From: Oscillospiraceae bacterium
GTDB taxonomy: Bacteria; Bacillota; Clostridia; Oscillospirales; Oscillospiraceae
DNA length: 43,443 bases
Reading direction: 5' to 3'
Assembly: GCA_902761055.1 (NCBI GenBank)
Contig: CACWIS010000024.1
Location: 1 to 43,443, forward strand
A program made the position numbers and the translations under genes. The notes under the pieces are model-generated. The model saw nothing but the letters and a program-made list of their open reading frames with translations. It searched no databases and was not told the origin of the DNA. Positions 24,239-30,953 of this stretch are shown one piece after another (position 1 is the stretch's first letter; each line of letters starts with the position of its first letter).

Positions 24239-24685
24239 TTACTCCTCGACGACCAGCAGATTGATGCTGCCGCTGATCTCATATCCGAACTTGGCCTTGA
24301 CCGTGTAGGCGCCGTAGCTCTTGATCGGGTCGCCCTGCACGATCTTGTTCTTCTCGATATCGATGTCGTACTGCTCCTTGAGGGCCTTGCTGATCGCCTC
24401 GGAGGTGACCGCGCCGAAGAGCTTGCCGGCGCCGCCGGATTTCGCGCGGACGATGACCTGCACGCCCTCGAGCTTTTTGGCGTTCTCGATCGCCTGCGCC
24501 TTCTCCATCTCGATCTGGCGGGCGCGGGCCTTTTCCTTCACCTTCAGGGCGTTGATGTTGTCGACGGTCGCCTCGGAAGCCAGCTTGCGCGGGATGAGAT
24601 AATTGCGCGCGTAGCCGTCGGAGACCTCCTTGAGCTCGCCCTTTTTGCCCTGTCCTCTGACGTCGGTGTTGAAGATGACTTTCAT
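24239..24685 (-). CDS. rplI: 50S ribosomal protein L9
   Basis: A 148-residue ribosomal protein. The start MKVIF-TDV-GQGKKGE and the segment [16 protein letters not shown] are L9 signatures. A long connecting helix rich in Lys, Ala and Glu (about 43-75) leads to a C-terminal domain ([20 protein letters not shown]). L9 sits near the L1 stalk and helps keep frame. It is 20 bases after gdpP, in the gdpP-rplI-dnaB block. Confidence 0.97.
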   Translation of the reverse strand: MKVIFNTDVRGQGKKGELKEVSDGYARNYLIPRKLASEATVDNINALKVKEKARARQIEMEKAQAIENAKKLEGVQVIVRAKSGGAGKLFGAVTSEAISKALKEQYDIDIEKNKIVQGDPIKSYGAYTVKAKFGYEISGSINLLVVEE

Positions 24686-24705
24686 TTCCTGTACTCCTTT
24701 TGGCG

Positions 24706-26712
24706 TTATTTATCCAGATATTCGTCGATGGCGGCGCGGATGCGCGCGACAACCGTCTCCAGGTCGCTGCCCGGGAACTGGGCCGCGGCCGCGCTGCGGT
24801 TGCCGCCGCCGCCCAGCTTCTCCATGAGGATCTGGGCGTTGATATCGCCGATCGAGCGGGCCGATGCGAAAATGTCGCCCTTCTCGTCGGGCGCGACGAC
24901 CACCGATGCCTCCACGCCGGAGATGTTCAGCAGCTCGTCCGCCGCCTGGGCGGCGACGATGCGGCTCTGCGGCTCCTCGGGCGCGGCGATGGCGATGTTG
25001 CGGTACAGCTCGGCCTCCTGCATGATGCGGTAGCGCGCGACCGTGTCCTCCATGTCGTTCTGCAGCAGCTTCTTGACATAGATCGTGTCCGCACCCGCGC
25101 GGCGCAGATAGGCCGCGGCGTCGAAGGTGCGCTCGCCGGTGCGCAGCGTGAAGCTTTTGGTATCCAGCACGATCCCGACCAACAGCGCCTCGGCTTCGAT
25201 CTTGAGGATGTCGCCCGACTCGGCGACCTCCTGGAGCACCTCGGTCAGCAGCTCGCAGGCCGAGGAGGCGTAAGGCTCGATAAACGCGAGGGCCGCGTTT
25301 TGGATATAGGTCGCGGCGACGCGGTGGTGGTCGATGACCGCGACACGGTTGCAGGACGCGAGCAGATCGGGGTCCTCCACCCGCTCGGGGCGGTTTACGT
25401 CCACGACGACGAGCAGCGTGCGCCCGTCGGCCCGCAGCATGGCCTCGGTCCCGGTCATGAAGACGTCCCGGTACTCCGGCTGGCGGTGCAGCGCCGCGAT
25501 GAGGCTTTTGGCTGCGTTCTTCTCCTGGTCGATGACGATGTTGGCGCGCACGCCGAACTTGCGCGCGAGGCAGCATACGCCGACCGCCGCGCCGAGCGCG
25601 TCAAGGTCCGCGAAGCGGTGTCCCATGACGAGCACGCGCGAAGAGTCGCGGATCAGCTCGCAGAGCGTCGTGGCCATGACGCGGGATTTGACCTTGGTGC
25701 GGCCGTCGACTTCGGCGCCGCGGCCGCCGTAAAAATCGAAGTTGAGCCGGTTTTTCACGACGACCTGGTCGCCGCCGCGCGAGAGGGCCAGCTCCGTCGC
25801 CACCTGGGCGAACTGCATGGTCTCCTGCAGCGTCGCGCCCTCGGTGCCGAGGCCGATGGAGAGCGTGGCGTTCACGCCCGCGGGGCTCACGACCCCGTGC
25901 GCCTGCTCGAGGATCGCAAACTTCTCTTCCCGCAGCGAGTCGAGATAGCGGCTCTCGAAGATCGTGAAATAGCGGTCGCGGTCGTAGCGGCGCAGGATCG
26001 CCCTTCTCTCCTCCGCCCAGGAGCCGAGCATTTCCTCCACGGCGTCGCGCAGGTCGTTCTTGATGCGCTCGGGCTGGTTCTTCACCAGCTCGTCGAGATT
26101 GTCGATCACGATCGTGCCGACGACCGGGCGGCTGTTGGCGAATTCCTCGCGGACCTGGTCATACTCGGTGACGTCGACCCAGTAGGTGATGCCCATGAAG
26201 GCGCTGGTCTCGTCGCTCTTTTCCGAGCGGATGATGTTGCCGTGGAGCTGGTACTTCCTCCCCTTGACCTCCAGCAGCGTGGGGTACTGGCTCTTGCCCT
26301 CGAGCAGCCACTTGCCCGTAAAGCCGGGCACGGTGTCGGAAATGCTGGCGTCGAGCCGGCCGCCGCTGCTGCCGCTCATCTCGAAGAACATCTCGTTGCC
26401 CCAGACGATGCGGGAGTCGGACAGGCGAAAGACCGCGATCGGCAGCGGGAAATTCATCAGCGTGTTGTTCTTCGCGTTTTCGGTGTCGTAGGTCACGGAC
26501 TCGATATACGCGGCCAGCTGCTTTTCCCGCCGGCGGCGGATGATCATCGAATAAATGATCAGCAGCAGGATGATCCCGCCCTCGATGATGGCGAGATTGT
26601 ACATGTCCAGCCCGTAGACCGAGAAGAAAAGCGTTGCCGCCGCAAAGAGCACGAGAAAAACCAGATAGAGTCTCGAGCCCGGCTCGGCGAGGCGTTTGAG
26701 CGTGTTGTTCAT
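24706..26712 (-). CDS. gdpP: Cyclic-di-AMP phosphodiesterase GdpP
   Basis: A 668-residue membrane enzyme that hydrolyses c-di-AMP to pApA. Two N-terminal helices (about 14-32 and 38-58) are followed by a PAS-like domain (about 80-180), a degenerate GGDEF domain (about 190-325, with YDRDRYF in place of the active motif) and a DHH/DHHA1 domain. Metal ligands are visible: GHRFADLD (365-372), Asp439 and DHH (462-464). Near the C-terminus the Gly-rich motif reads [12 protein letters not shown], with Asn where I would expect His in many GdpP proteins. Loss of this enzyme raises c-di-AMP and changes potassium balance and beta-lactam tolerance in other Firmicutes. It is the first gene of the run down to ftsH. 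Confidence 0.94.
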   Translation of the reverse strand: MNNTLKRLAEPGSRLYLVFLVLFAAATLFFSVYGLDMYNLAIIEGGIILLLIIYSMIIRRRREKQLAAYIESVTYDTENAKNNTLMNFPLPIAVFRLSDSRIVWGNEMFFEMSGSSGGRLDASISDTVPGFTGKWLLEGKSQYPTLLEVKGRKYQLHGNIIRSEKSDETSAFMGITYWVDVTEYDQVREEFANSRPVVGTIVIDNLDELVKNQPERIKNDLRDAVEEMLGSWAEERRAILRRYDRDRYFTIFESRYLDSLREEKFAILEQAHGVVSPAGVNATLSIGLGTEGATLQETMQFAQVATELALSRGGDQVVVKNRLNFDFYGGRGAEVDGRTKVKSRVMATTLCELIRDSSRVLVMGHRFADLDALGAAVGVCCLARKFGVRANIVIDQEKNAAKSLIAALHRQPEYRDVFMTGTEAMLRADGRTLLVVVDVNRPERVEDPDLLASCNRVAVIDHHRVAATYIQNAALAFIEPYASSACELLTEVLQEVAESGDILKIEAEALLVGIVLDTKSFTLRTGERTFDAAAYLRRAGADTIYVKKLLQNDMEDTVARYRIMQEAELYRNIAIAAPEEPQSRIVAAQAADELLNISGVEASVVVAPDEKGDIFASARSIGDINAQILMEKLGGGGNRSAAAAQFPGSDLETVVARIRAAIDEYLDK

Positions 26713-26770
26713 AAGATCCGTCCTCTTGATCCTTTTTATTTGCGCTCGGAGAAAAGCCGGTTGGCTGTTA

Positions 26771-26799
26771 TTGATATAGTACGGGATAGTATATTATAT
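26771..26799 (+). promoter_or_regulatory. Possible promoter of the nucleotidyltransferase gene
   Basis: The plus strand has TTGATA (26771-26776), a 17-base spacer and TTATAT (26794-26799). It overlaps the -10 of the gdpP promoter on the other strand. The leader would be about 100 bases. Confidence 0.5.
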
Positions 26800-26821
26800 C
26801 AAAAGGCTTTTGACTTTACAA
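26793..26821 (-). promoter_or_regulatory. Sigma-A promoter of the gdpP run
   Basis: The minus strand has TTGTAA (26816-26821), a 17-base spacer and a perfect TATAAT (26793-26798). The start is about 75 bases before the gdpP ATG. No other promoter this strong is visible down to ftsH. Confidence 0.75.
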
Positions 26822-26907
26822 GGCTTGCTTTCGCCGCGCGGGAAATAATCTGCGTGCGCGCCGCCCATACTAAAGGCGATATTGCAGCAAAGGAGCGGAT
26901 CGCGGAA

Positions 26908-27933
26908 ATGAAGGCGGTCATTCTGGCCGGAGGCGAGGGAAAGCGTCTGCGCTGCGTCACGGGCGAGCGGCCCAAGCCCATGGTGCCGCTGCTGGGACGC
27001 AGCATGATGGAGCACATCCTGCTCCTGCTGCGGCGCTGCGGCTTCACGGAGCTCTGCGCGGCGCTGCGCTACCGGGCGGAGGACGTCGTCTCCGCCTTTG
27101 GCGACGGGAGCGCGCTGGGCCTGTCGCTGTGCTACCGCGTCGAGGACGAGCCGCTGGGCACGGCGGGCGCGGTGAAGAACTGCGAGGACTTTTACGGCGG
27201 CGAGGATTTCCTGCTGATCTCCGGCGACGCCGCCTGCGACTTCGATCTCGGCGCGCTCTACCGCCGCCACCGCGAGAGCGGGGCAGCCGTCACGATCGCC
27301 CTGCGGCGCGAGCCTCAGCCGCTGCGCTTCGGTCTGGCGGTGACGGACGAGAGCGGCGCGGTGCGGGGTTTCATCGAAAAGCCGGACTGGAGCCGCGTCG
27401 TCAGCGACCGGGTCAACACCGGGATCTACGTGCTCTCGCCGCGCGCGATGGCGCAGGTGCCTCCCGGCAGGCCCTTCGATTTCGCGCGAGACCTCTTCCC
27501 GCTGCTGCTGCGGCGCGGCGAGCGCATCCAGGGCGTCGAGCCGGCGGGCTACTGGCGCGACGTCGGAACGCCGCTGTCCTACTATCAATGCTGCGTCGAC
27601 GCGCTCGAGGGGCGCTGGAAGATCGAGATCCCGGAGGCCTTCCGTCCGCCGGAGGGCGAGTGCGGCCCGCGGGCGGAGGAGCCCGCCGCCGCGCTGCTGG
27701 ATTTCCCCTGCCGCGACCGCGCTGCGACGATGGGCGCGCTCTCCGGGCTGATGCTCGAGCTCGGCGCGGACTACTCCGACGGCATCCGCCTCACGCTCCC
27801 GCGCGGCTCGGCGCACATCTATCCGTGCGCGGAGCGCAGCGCCGTGGCCGTGGCCGTCGATTCGCCGGACGCGGAGTTCGCCTCCTCCCTCGCGCTCTCG
27901 GCGGGCGAGATCATCAGGGCGCTGGGGCTCTGA
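26908..27933 (+). CDS. Sugar nucleotidyltransferase with phosphomannomutase domain remnant
   Basis: A 341-residue protein. Residues 1-235 are an NTP_transferase domain that makes a nucleotide sugar: AVILAGGEGKRLR (3-15) and RPKPMVPLLG (21-30) bind the nucleotide, SGD (105-107) the metal, and FIEKP (155-159) is typical. The rest, 263-341, resembles the last domain of the mutase half of clostridial mannose-1-phosphate guanylyltransferase/phosphomannomutase fusions: FPCRDRAATMGAL, then YSDGIRLTLPRGSAHIYP and CAERSAVAVAV. The catalytic mutase domains are absent. ATG 26908 is supported by the MKAVILAGG start; AGGAG lies 12 bases away, slightly far. The substrate sugar (mannose-1-P or glucose-1-P) cannot be decided. 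Confidence 0.85.
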   Translation: MKAVILAGGEGKRLRCVTGERPKPMVPLLGRSMMEHILLLLRRCGFTELCAALRYRAEDVVSAFGDGSALGLSLCYRVEDEPLGTAGAVKNCEDFYGGEDFLLISGDAACDFDLGALYRRHRESGAAVTIALRREPQPLRFGLAVTDESGAVRGFIEKPDWSRVVSDRVNTGIYVLSPRAMAQVPPGRPFDFARDLFPLLLRRGERIQGVEPAGYWRDVGTPLSYYQCCVDALEGRWKIEIPEAFRPPEGECGPRAEEPAAALLDFPCRDRAATMGALSGLMLELGADYSDGIRLTLPRGSAHIYPCAERSAVAVAVDSPDAEFASSLALSAGEIIRALGL

Positions 27934-27958
27934 AGGAATATTTCCGAGCATCCCGCGA

Positions 27959-27987
27959 TTTACAAAATGCCCTCTGTCCTGTATAAT
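27959..27987 (+). promoter_or_regulatory. Sigma-A promoter of the LUD-cupin operon
   Basis: The plus strand has TTTACA (27959-27964), a 17-base spacer and TATAAT (27982-27987). The leader is about 48 bases to ATG 28042. Confidence 0.88.
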
Positions 27988-28041
27988 CGGGACGAGAGGG
28001 CTTTTTGTTTTTCCGTCAAATCATCAAGGAGGGAACACGCC

Positions 28042-28635
28042 ATGGATGTAGAAAAAACCATACGCAATCTCAAGAGGCGCGGTTACAGCGTCAAGCGCTT
28101 CGCCACCGGCGCCGAGGCCGCGGACTATCTCGCCTCGCAGATCGAGGGCACGAGCGTCGGCATCGGCGGCTGCATGACCGCCAAGCAGATCGGGCTGTAT
28201 GAAAAGCTCGCGGAGAAGAACGAGGTGTTCTGGCACTGGATCGTGCCGGGGCCGGAGACGATCGCCAAAGCAAACGCCGCCGCCGTGTATATCTCGAGCG
28301 CCAACGCCATGACCGAGGGCGGCGAGATCCTCAACATCGACGGCAACGGCAACCGTCTCGCCGGGCAGGTCTACGGCAGGAAGCGTCTGTACATCGTCGC
28401 GGGCACGAACAAGATCTGCCCCGACTTCGACAGCGCGCTGGCGCGCGCGCGCAACGTCGCCGCGACGCGCAACGCGCTGCGCTTCGAGGCCAAAAAGACG
28501 CCCTGCAAGCTCGACGGCAAGTGCCACGACTGCCGCAGCGCGGACCGCATCTGCAACGCGCTGCTCGTGCTGTGGGCGCCGATGGGCGGCATGACGAGCG
28601 AGGTCGTCCTGATCGACGAGGAACTGGGGTATTGA
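28042..28635 (+). CDS. LUD-domain (LutC/YkgG-like) protein
   Basis: A 197-residue protein of the LUD superfamily (DUF162). Visible marks are VGIGGCMTAKQIGLYEKLAE, then YISSANAMTEGGEILNIDG, which form the conserved nucleotide-sugar-like pocket. Near the C-terminus is a Cys-rich stretch, CKLDGKCHDCRSADRIC, which may bind metal. Short stand-alone LUD proteins of this kind are common in Clostridia and their role is not established; LutC itself acts in lactate oxidation, but lutA and lutB are not here. AGGAGG precedes ATG 28042. A cupin gene follows one base after the stop. Confidence 0.88.
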   Translation: MDVEKTIRNLKRRGYSVKRFATGAEAADYLASQIEGTSVGIGGCMTAKQIGLYEKLAEKNEVFWHWIVPGPETIAKANAAAVYISSANAMTEGGEILNIDGNGNRLAGQVYGRKRLYIVAGTNKICPDFDSALARARNVAATRNALRFEAKKTPCKLDGKCHDCRSADRICNALLVLWAPMGGMTSEVVLIDEELGY

Positions 28636-28636
28636 G

Positions 28637-28990
28637 ATGAGTATCGTCAGAAGAAACGGCGAGGAGCCGGTGCTCCGCAAAAAGATGTTCGGGGGCGAGG
28701 GCGAGGCCGAGATGCACGTCATCCTCAAGGCTCCCGAGGAGATGTACGGCAAGGGCCGCGTATTCAACCGCGTCGTGCTCGCGCCCGGGGCCGAGGTCGC
28801 CTGGCACGTCCACCACGGCGACGGCGAGTGCTACTACATCCTCAAGGGCGAGGGCGAGTACAGCGACAACGGCGAGATCATCACGATGCGCCCCGGCGAC
28901 ATGAGCTTCGTCGGCGACGGCGAGGGACACTCGATGAAGAATATAGGCAGCGAAAACCTCGAAATGATCGCGCTGATCCTGTACGTGTGA
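28637..28990 (+). CDS. Small cupin-domain protein
   Basis: A 117-residue single-domain cupin. Motif 1 is AWHVHHGDGECYYILKGEG (about 55-73), with His, His and Glu as metal ligands. Motif 2 is MRPGDMSFVGDGEGHS (about 84-99), with the final His. Such cupins bind a divalent metal and may be enzymes, sugar isomerases or sensors; nothing here decides between them. The start overlaps the end region of the LUD gene (TGAGATG), so the two are translated together. Confidence 0.9.
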   Translation: MSIVRRNGEEPVLRKKMFGGEGEAEMHVILKAPEEMYGKGRVFNRVVLAPGAEVAWHVHHGDGECYYILKGEGEYSDNGEIITMRPGDMSFVGDGEGHSMKNIGSENLEMIALILYV

Positions 28991-29009
28991 CCCATTTTCA
29001 GATCGCGGC

Positions 29010-29039
29010 GGGCGGCTGACGGCCGCCCCTGCGGTTTTT
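29010..29039 (+). terminator. Possible terminator after the cupin gene
   Basis: A 7-bp stem, GGGCGGC with its complement (29010-29028), is followed by CTGCGGTTTTT. The T-run is offset and the next gene's ribosome-binding site follows at once, so it may only attenuate. Confidence 0.4.
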
Positions 29040-29054
29040 CACGGAGGTTTTCCT

Positions 29055-30278
29055 ATGAAAGCTGATCGGGCATATCCGCGCTTCGTCGTGTCCGCCAAGG
29101 GGACGCGCTGGCTCGAGGGCGGCCACCCCTGGGTCTACGCCGAGGAGGTGCTGCGTGAGGAGGGCGCGTGCGAAAACGGCGCGCTCGCCGACGCCGTGAG
29201 CGAGAAGGGCAAGTATCTCGGCACGGGCTTCGTCAGCCGCGAGAGCAAGATCCGCCTGCGCCTCGTCTCGCGCAACGCCAACGACCGCTTTGACGCGGAC
29301 TTCTGGAGGCGGCGCGTCCACTACGCCTGGGACTACCGCAAAACGGTGCTGCGCCCCGAGGACCTCGGCTGCTGCCGCCTGATCTTCGGCGAGGCCGACG
29401 GCTTTCCGGGCCTGACCGTGGACCGCTTCTCCGACATCCTCGTCGCGCAGACGCTCTCCGTGGGCGTCGAGAGGATCAAGGAGCAGCTTTTCCCGCTGCT
29501 GCTCGAGGTGCTGCGCGCCGACGGGCAGGAGGTTTCCGGCGTCTACGAGCGCAACGACGCCGCGATCCGCGCGCTCGAGGGCCTGGAGCAGTTCAAGGGC
29601 TGGTGGGGCGCGGAGCACCCCGCCTCGCCCGTCACGGAGATCTGCGAGAACGGCGTCTATTACGCCGTGGACGTCGAGAACGGGCAGAAGACCGGCTTCT
29701 TCCTCGACCAGAAATACAACCGTCTCGCCGTCGCGCGCCTCGCGGCGGGGCGGCGGGTGCTGGACTGCTTCACGCACACCGGCTCCTTCGCGCTCAACGC
29801 CGCGCAGGGCGGCGCGGAGCACGTGACGGCCGTCGACGTGTCCGAGAGCGCGATCGAAATGGCGCGGCGCAACGCGGCGCGCAACGGGCTCGGCGACCGC
29901 ATGGACTTCCTCTGCGCGGATATTTTCGACCTGCTCCCGGAGCTGGAGGCGCAGGGCGGCAAGCCCTACGACTTCATCATCCTCGACCCGCCGGCCTTCA
30001 CGAAGTCGCGCAGAACGGTCGCGGGCGCGGAGCGCGGCTATAAGGAGATCAACTACCGGGCGATGAAGCTGCTGCCGCGCGGGGGCTATCTCGCGACGGC
30101 CTCCTGCAGCCATTTCATGCCCGCTCCCCTGTTCGAAAAAATGCTGCGCGCCGCCGCGGCCGACGCGGGCGTGGAGCTGCGGCAGATCGAGGCGCGGCAG
30201 CAGGCGCCGGACCACCCGATCCTGTGGAACGTGCCGGAGACCGATTATCTGAAATTCTATCTCTTCCAGGTGGTGTAG
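29055..30278 (+). CDS. rlmI: 23S rRNA (cytosine-C5) methyltransferase, RlmI family
   Basis: A 407-residue class I SAM-dependent methyltransferase of the RlmI/COG1092 family. An N-terminal PUA domain (about 8-90, GTRWLEGGHPWVYAEEV) binds RNA. The central region has ENGQKTGFFLDQKYNR. The SAM fold has VLDCFTHTGSFAL, VTAVDVSESAIEMARRN and DPPAFTKS. A C-terminal CSHF supplies the second Cys used by this class of m5C enzymes. The E. coli enzyme modifies C1962 of 23S rRNA; the exact base here is not proven. GGAGG precedes the ATG. Confidence 0.9.
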   Translation: MKADRAYPRFVVSAKGTRWLEGGHPWVYAEEVLREEGACENGALADAVSEKGKYLGTGFVSRESKIRLRLVSRNANDRFDADFWRRRVHYAWDYRKTVLRPEDLGCCRLIFGEADGFPGLTVDRFSDILVAQTLSVGVERIKEQLFPLLLEVLRADGQEVSGVYERNDAAIRALEGLEQFKGWWGAEHPASPVTEICENGVYYAVDVENGQKTGFFLDQKYNRLAVARLAAGRRVLDCFTHTGSFALNAAQGGAEHVTAVDVSESAIEMARRNAARNGLGDRMDFLCADIFDLLPELEAQGGKPYDFIILDPPAFTKSRRTVAGAERGYKEINYRAMKLLPRGGYLATASCSHFMPAPLFEKMLRAAAADAGVELRQIEARQQAPDHPILWNVPETDYLKFYLFQVV

Positions 30279-30377
30279 AAGGAGCCGCGCCGGATGAGGC
30301 GGCGCGGGCGCCCCCTTCCGTCGGCCCCGCGGCCGCCGGCTCCCCCGCAGGGGGGGGAGCCGCCGGGGAAAGATCAT

Positions 30378-30419
30378 AAAAAACGCCGGACTGTGAAAGC
30401 TCACAGTCCGGCGTTTTTC
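30378..30419. terminator. Bidirectional terminator between rlmI and ireB
   Basis: A perfect 14-bp stem, ACGCCGGACTGTGA with its complement (30383-30414), has a 4-base loop and A- and T-runs on either side. A second GC-rich hairpin (GGCTCCCCC, 30338-30346, with 30353-30361) lies just before it, in the otherwise empty 30279-30377. Confidence 0.93.
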
Positions 30420-30428
30420 TTTGGGGTC

Positions 30429-30671
30429 TTACTTCGCCAGATAGGTCCTGACCAGCTCCTGCAGCAGCTCGTCGCGGTCGATGCGGGTGATCAGCGTGCG
30501 GGCGTTGTTGTAGTTGGTGATGTAGGTCGGGTCCTCCGAAAGGATATAGCCCACGATCTGATTGATCGGGTTGTAGCCCTTGACCATCAGGGAGTTATAT
30601 ACGCTCGAAAGGATCTCCTTCATCTCGGTCTTGCTGTCAAGCGCGGTAAATTTTCTTGTCGTATCTTCCAT
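30429..30671 (-). CDS. ireB: IreB family regulatory phosphoprotein (UPF0297)
   Basis: An 80-residue protein of the IreB/DUF965 family. KGYNPINQIVGYILSEDPTYIT and NNARTLI are the conserved core. In Enterococcus, IreB is phosphorylated by the PASTA-domain Ser/Thr kinase IreK and is a negative regulator of cephalosporin resistance; the Thr residues near the N-terminus (EDTTRKF) match the place of phosphorylation there. GGAGG precedes the ATG. In many Firmicutes it lies beside ruvX/yqgF and alaS; here it is a single-gene unit with its own terminator and promoter. Confidence 0.95.
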   Translation of the reverse strand: MEDTTRKFTALDSKTEMKEILSSVYNSLMVKGYNPINQIVGYILSEDPTYITNYNNARTLITRIDRDELLQELVRTYLAK

Positions 30672-30699
30672 TTTGTCCTCCCCCTTCGCGTTATTTACT

Positions 30700-30732
30700 C
30701 TTATATTATAGCATATTATTCTGTCAAGTAAA
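30700..30732 (-). promoter_or_regulatory. Promoter of ireB (two overlapping readings)
   Basis: The minus strand can be read as TTGACA (30722-30727), a 16-base spacer and TATAAG (30700-30705), or as TTTACT (30727-30732), a 16-base spacer and TATAAT (30705-30710). The leader would be only 20-30 bases before GGAGG and the ATG. Confidence 0.7.
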
Positions 30733-30741
30733 GTCGAATTT

Positions 30742-30778
30742 GCAGAGAAATGATGATTTTTTTCTTAAAAATCTCTGC
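30742..30778 (-). repeat. Inverted repeat between two ireB promoters
   Basis: GCAGAGA (30742-30748) and TCTCTGC (30772-30778) form 7-bp arms around a 23-base AT-rich loop. It lies in the leader of a transcript from 30794-30821 and just upstream of the near promoter. It could be an operator or an RNA hairpin. Confidence 0.45.
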
Positions 30779-30793
30779 GAAAGTGGGGGTAAA

Positions 30794-30821
30794 ATGTTAT
30801 ATTTTCGTCACTTTTTGTCAA
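30794..30821 (-). promoter_or_regulatory. Possible distal promoter of ireB
   Basis: The minus strand has TTGACA (30816-30821), a 16-base spacer and TAACAT (30794-30799). It is followed by the inverted repeat at 30742-30778 and then the near promoter. Confidence 0.5.
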
Positions 30822-30869
30822 TAAGTGGCGAGACCGGGGCGGCCGGAGGGCAGACCCCGTGCCCCGCGC

Positions 30870-30905
30870 AAAAAAAACGGGGGACGGCCGTGCGGCCGTC
30901 CCCCG
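30870..30905 (-). terminator. Rho-independent terminator after pheT
   Basis: A 13-bp stem with a 2-base loop (CGGGGGACGGCCG with its complement, 30878-30905) is followed by eight T residues on the minus strand. It lies about 50 bases after the pheT stop. Confidence 0.93.
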
Positions 30906-30953
30906 GGGTCCTCCCGTCCGCGAAAGAACGGGAACGAAAAACGGGAAACGCGG

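Noticed and set aside
24700-26907. A long plus-strand open frame running into the nucleotidyltransferase gene
   Set aside because: The first 736 or so codons are antisense to gdpP and have no domain. The real gene starts at 26908 with a classical nucleotidyltransferase start.
30279-30428. Small gene between rlmI and ireB
   Set aside because: The stretch is a GC-rich hairpin plus a bidirectional terminator, with no credible start codon and site.
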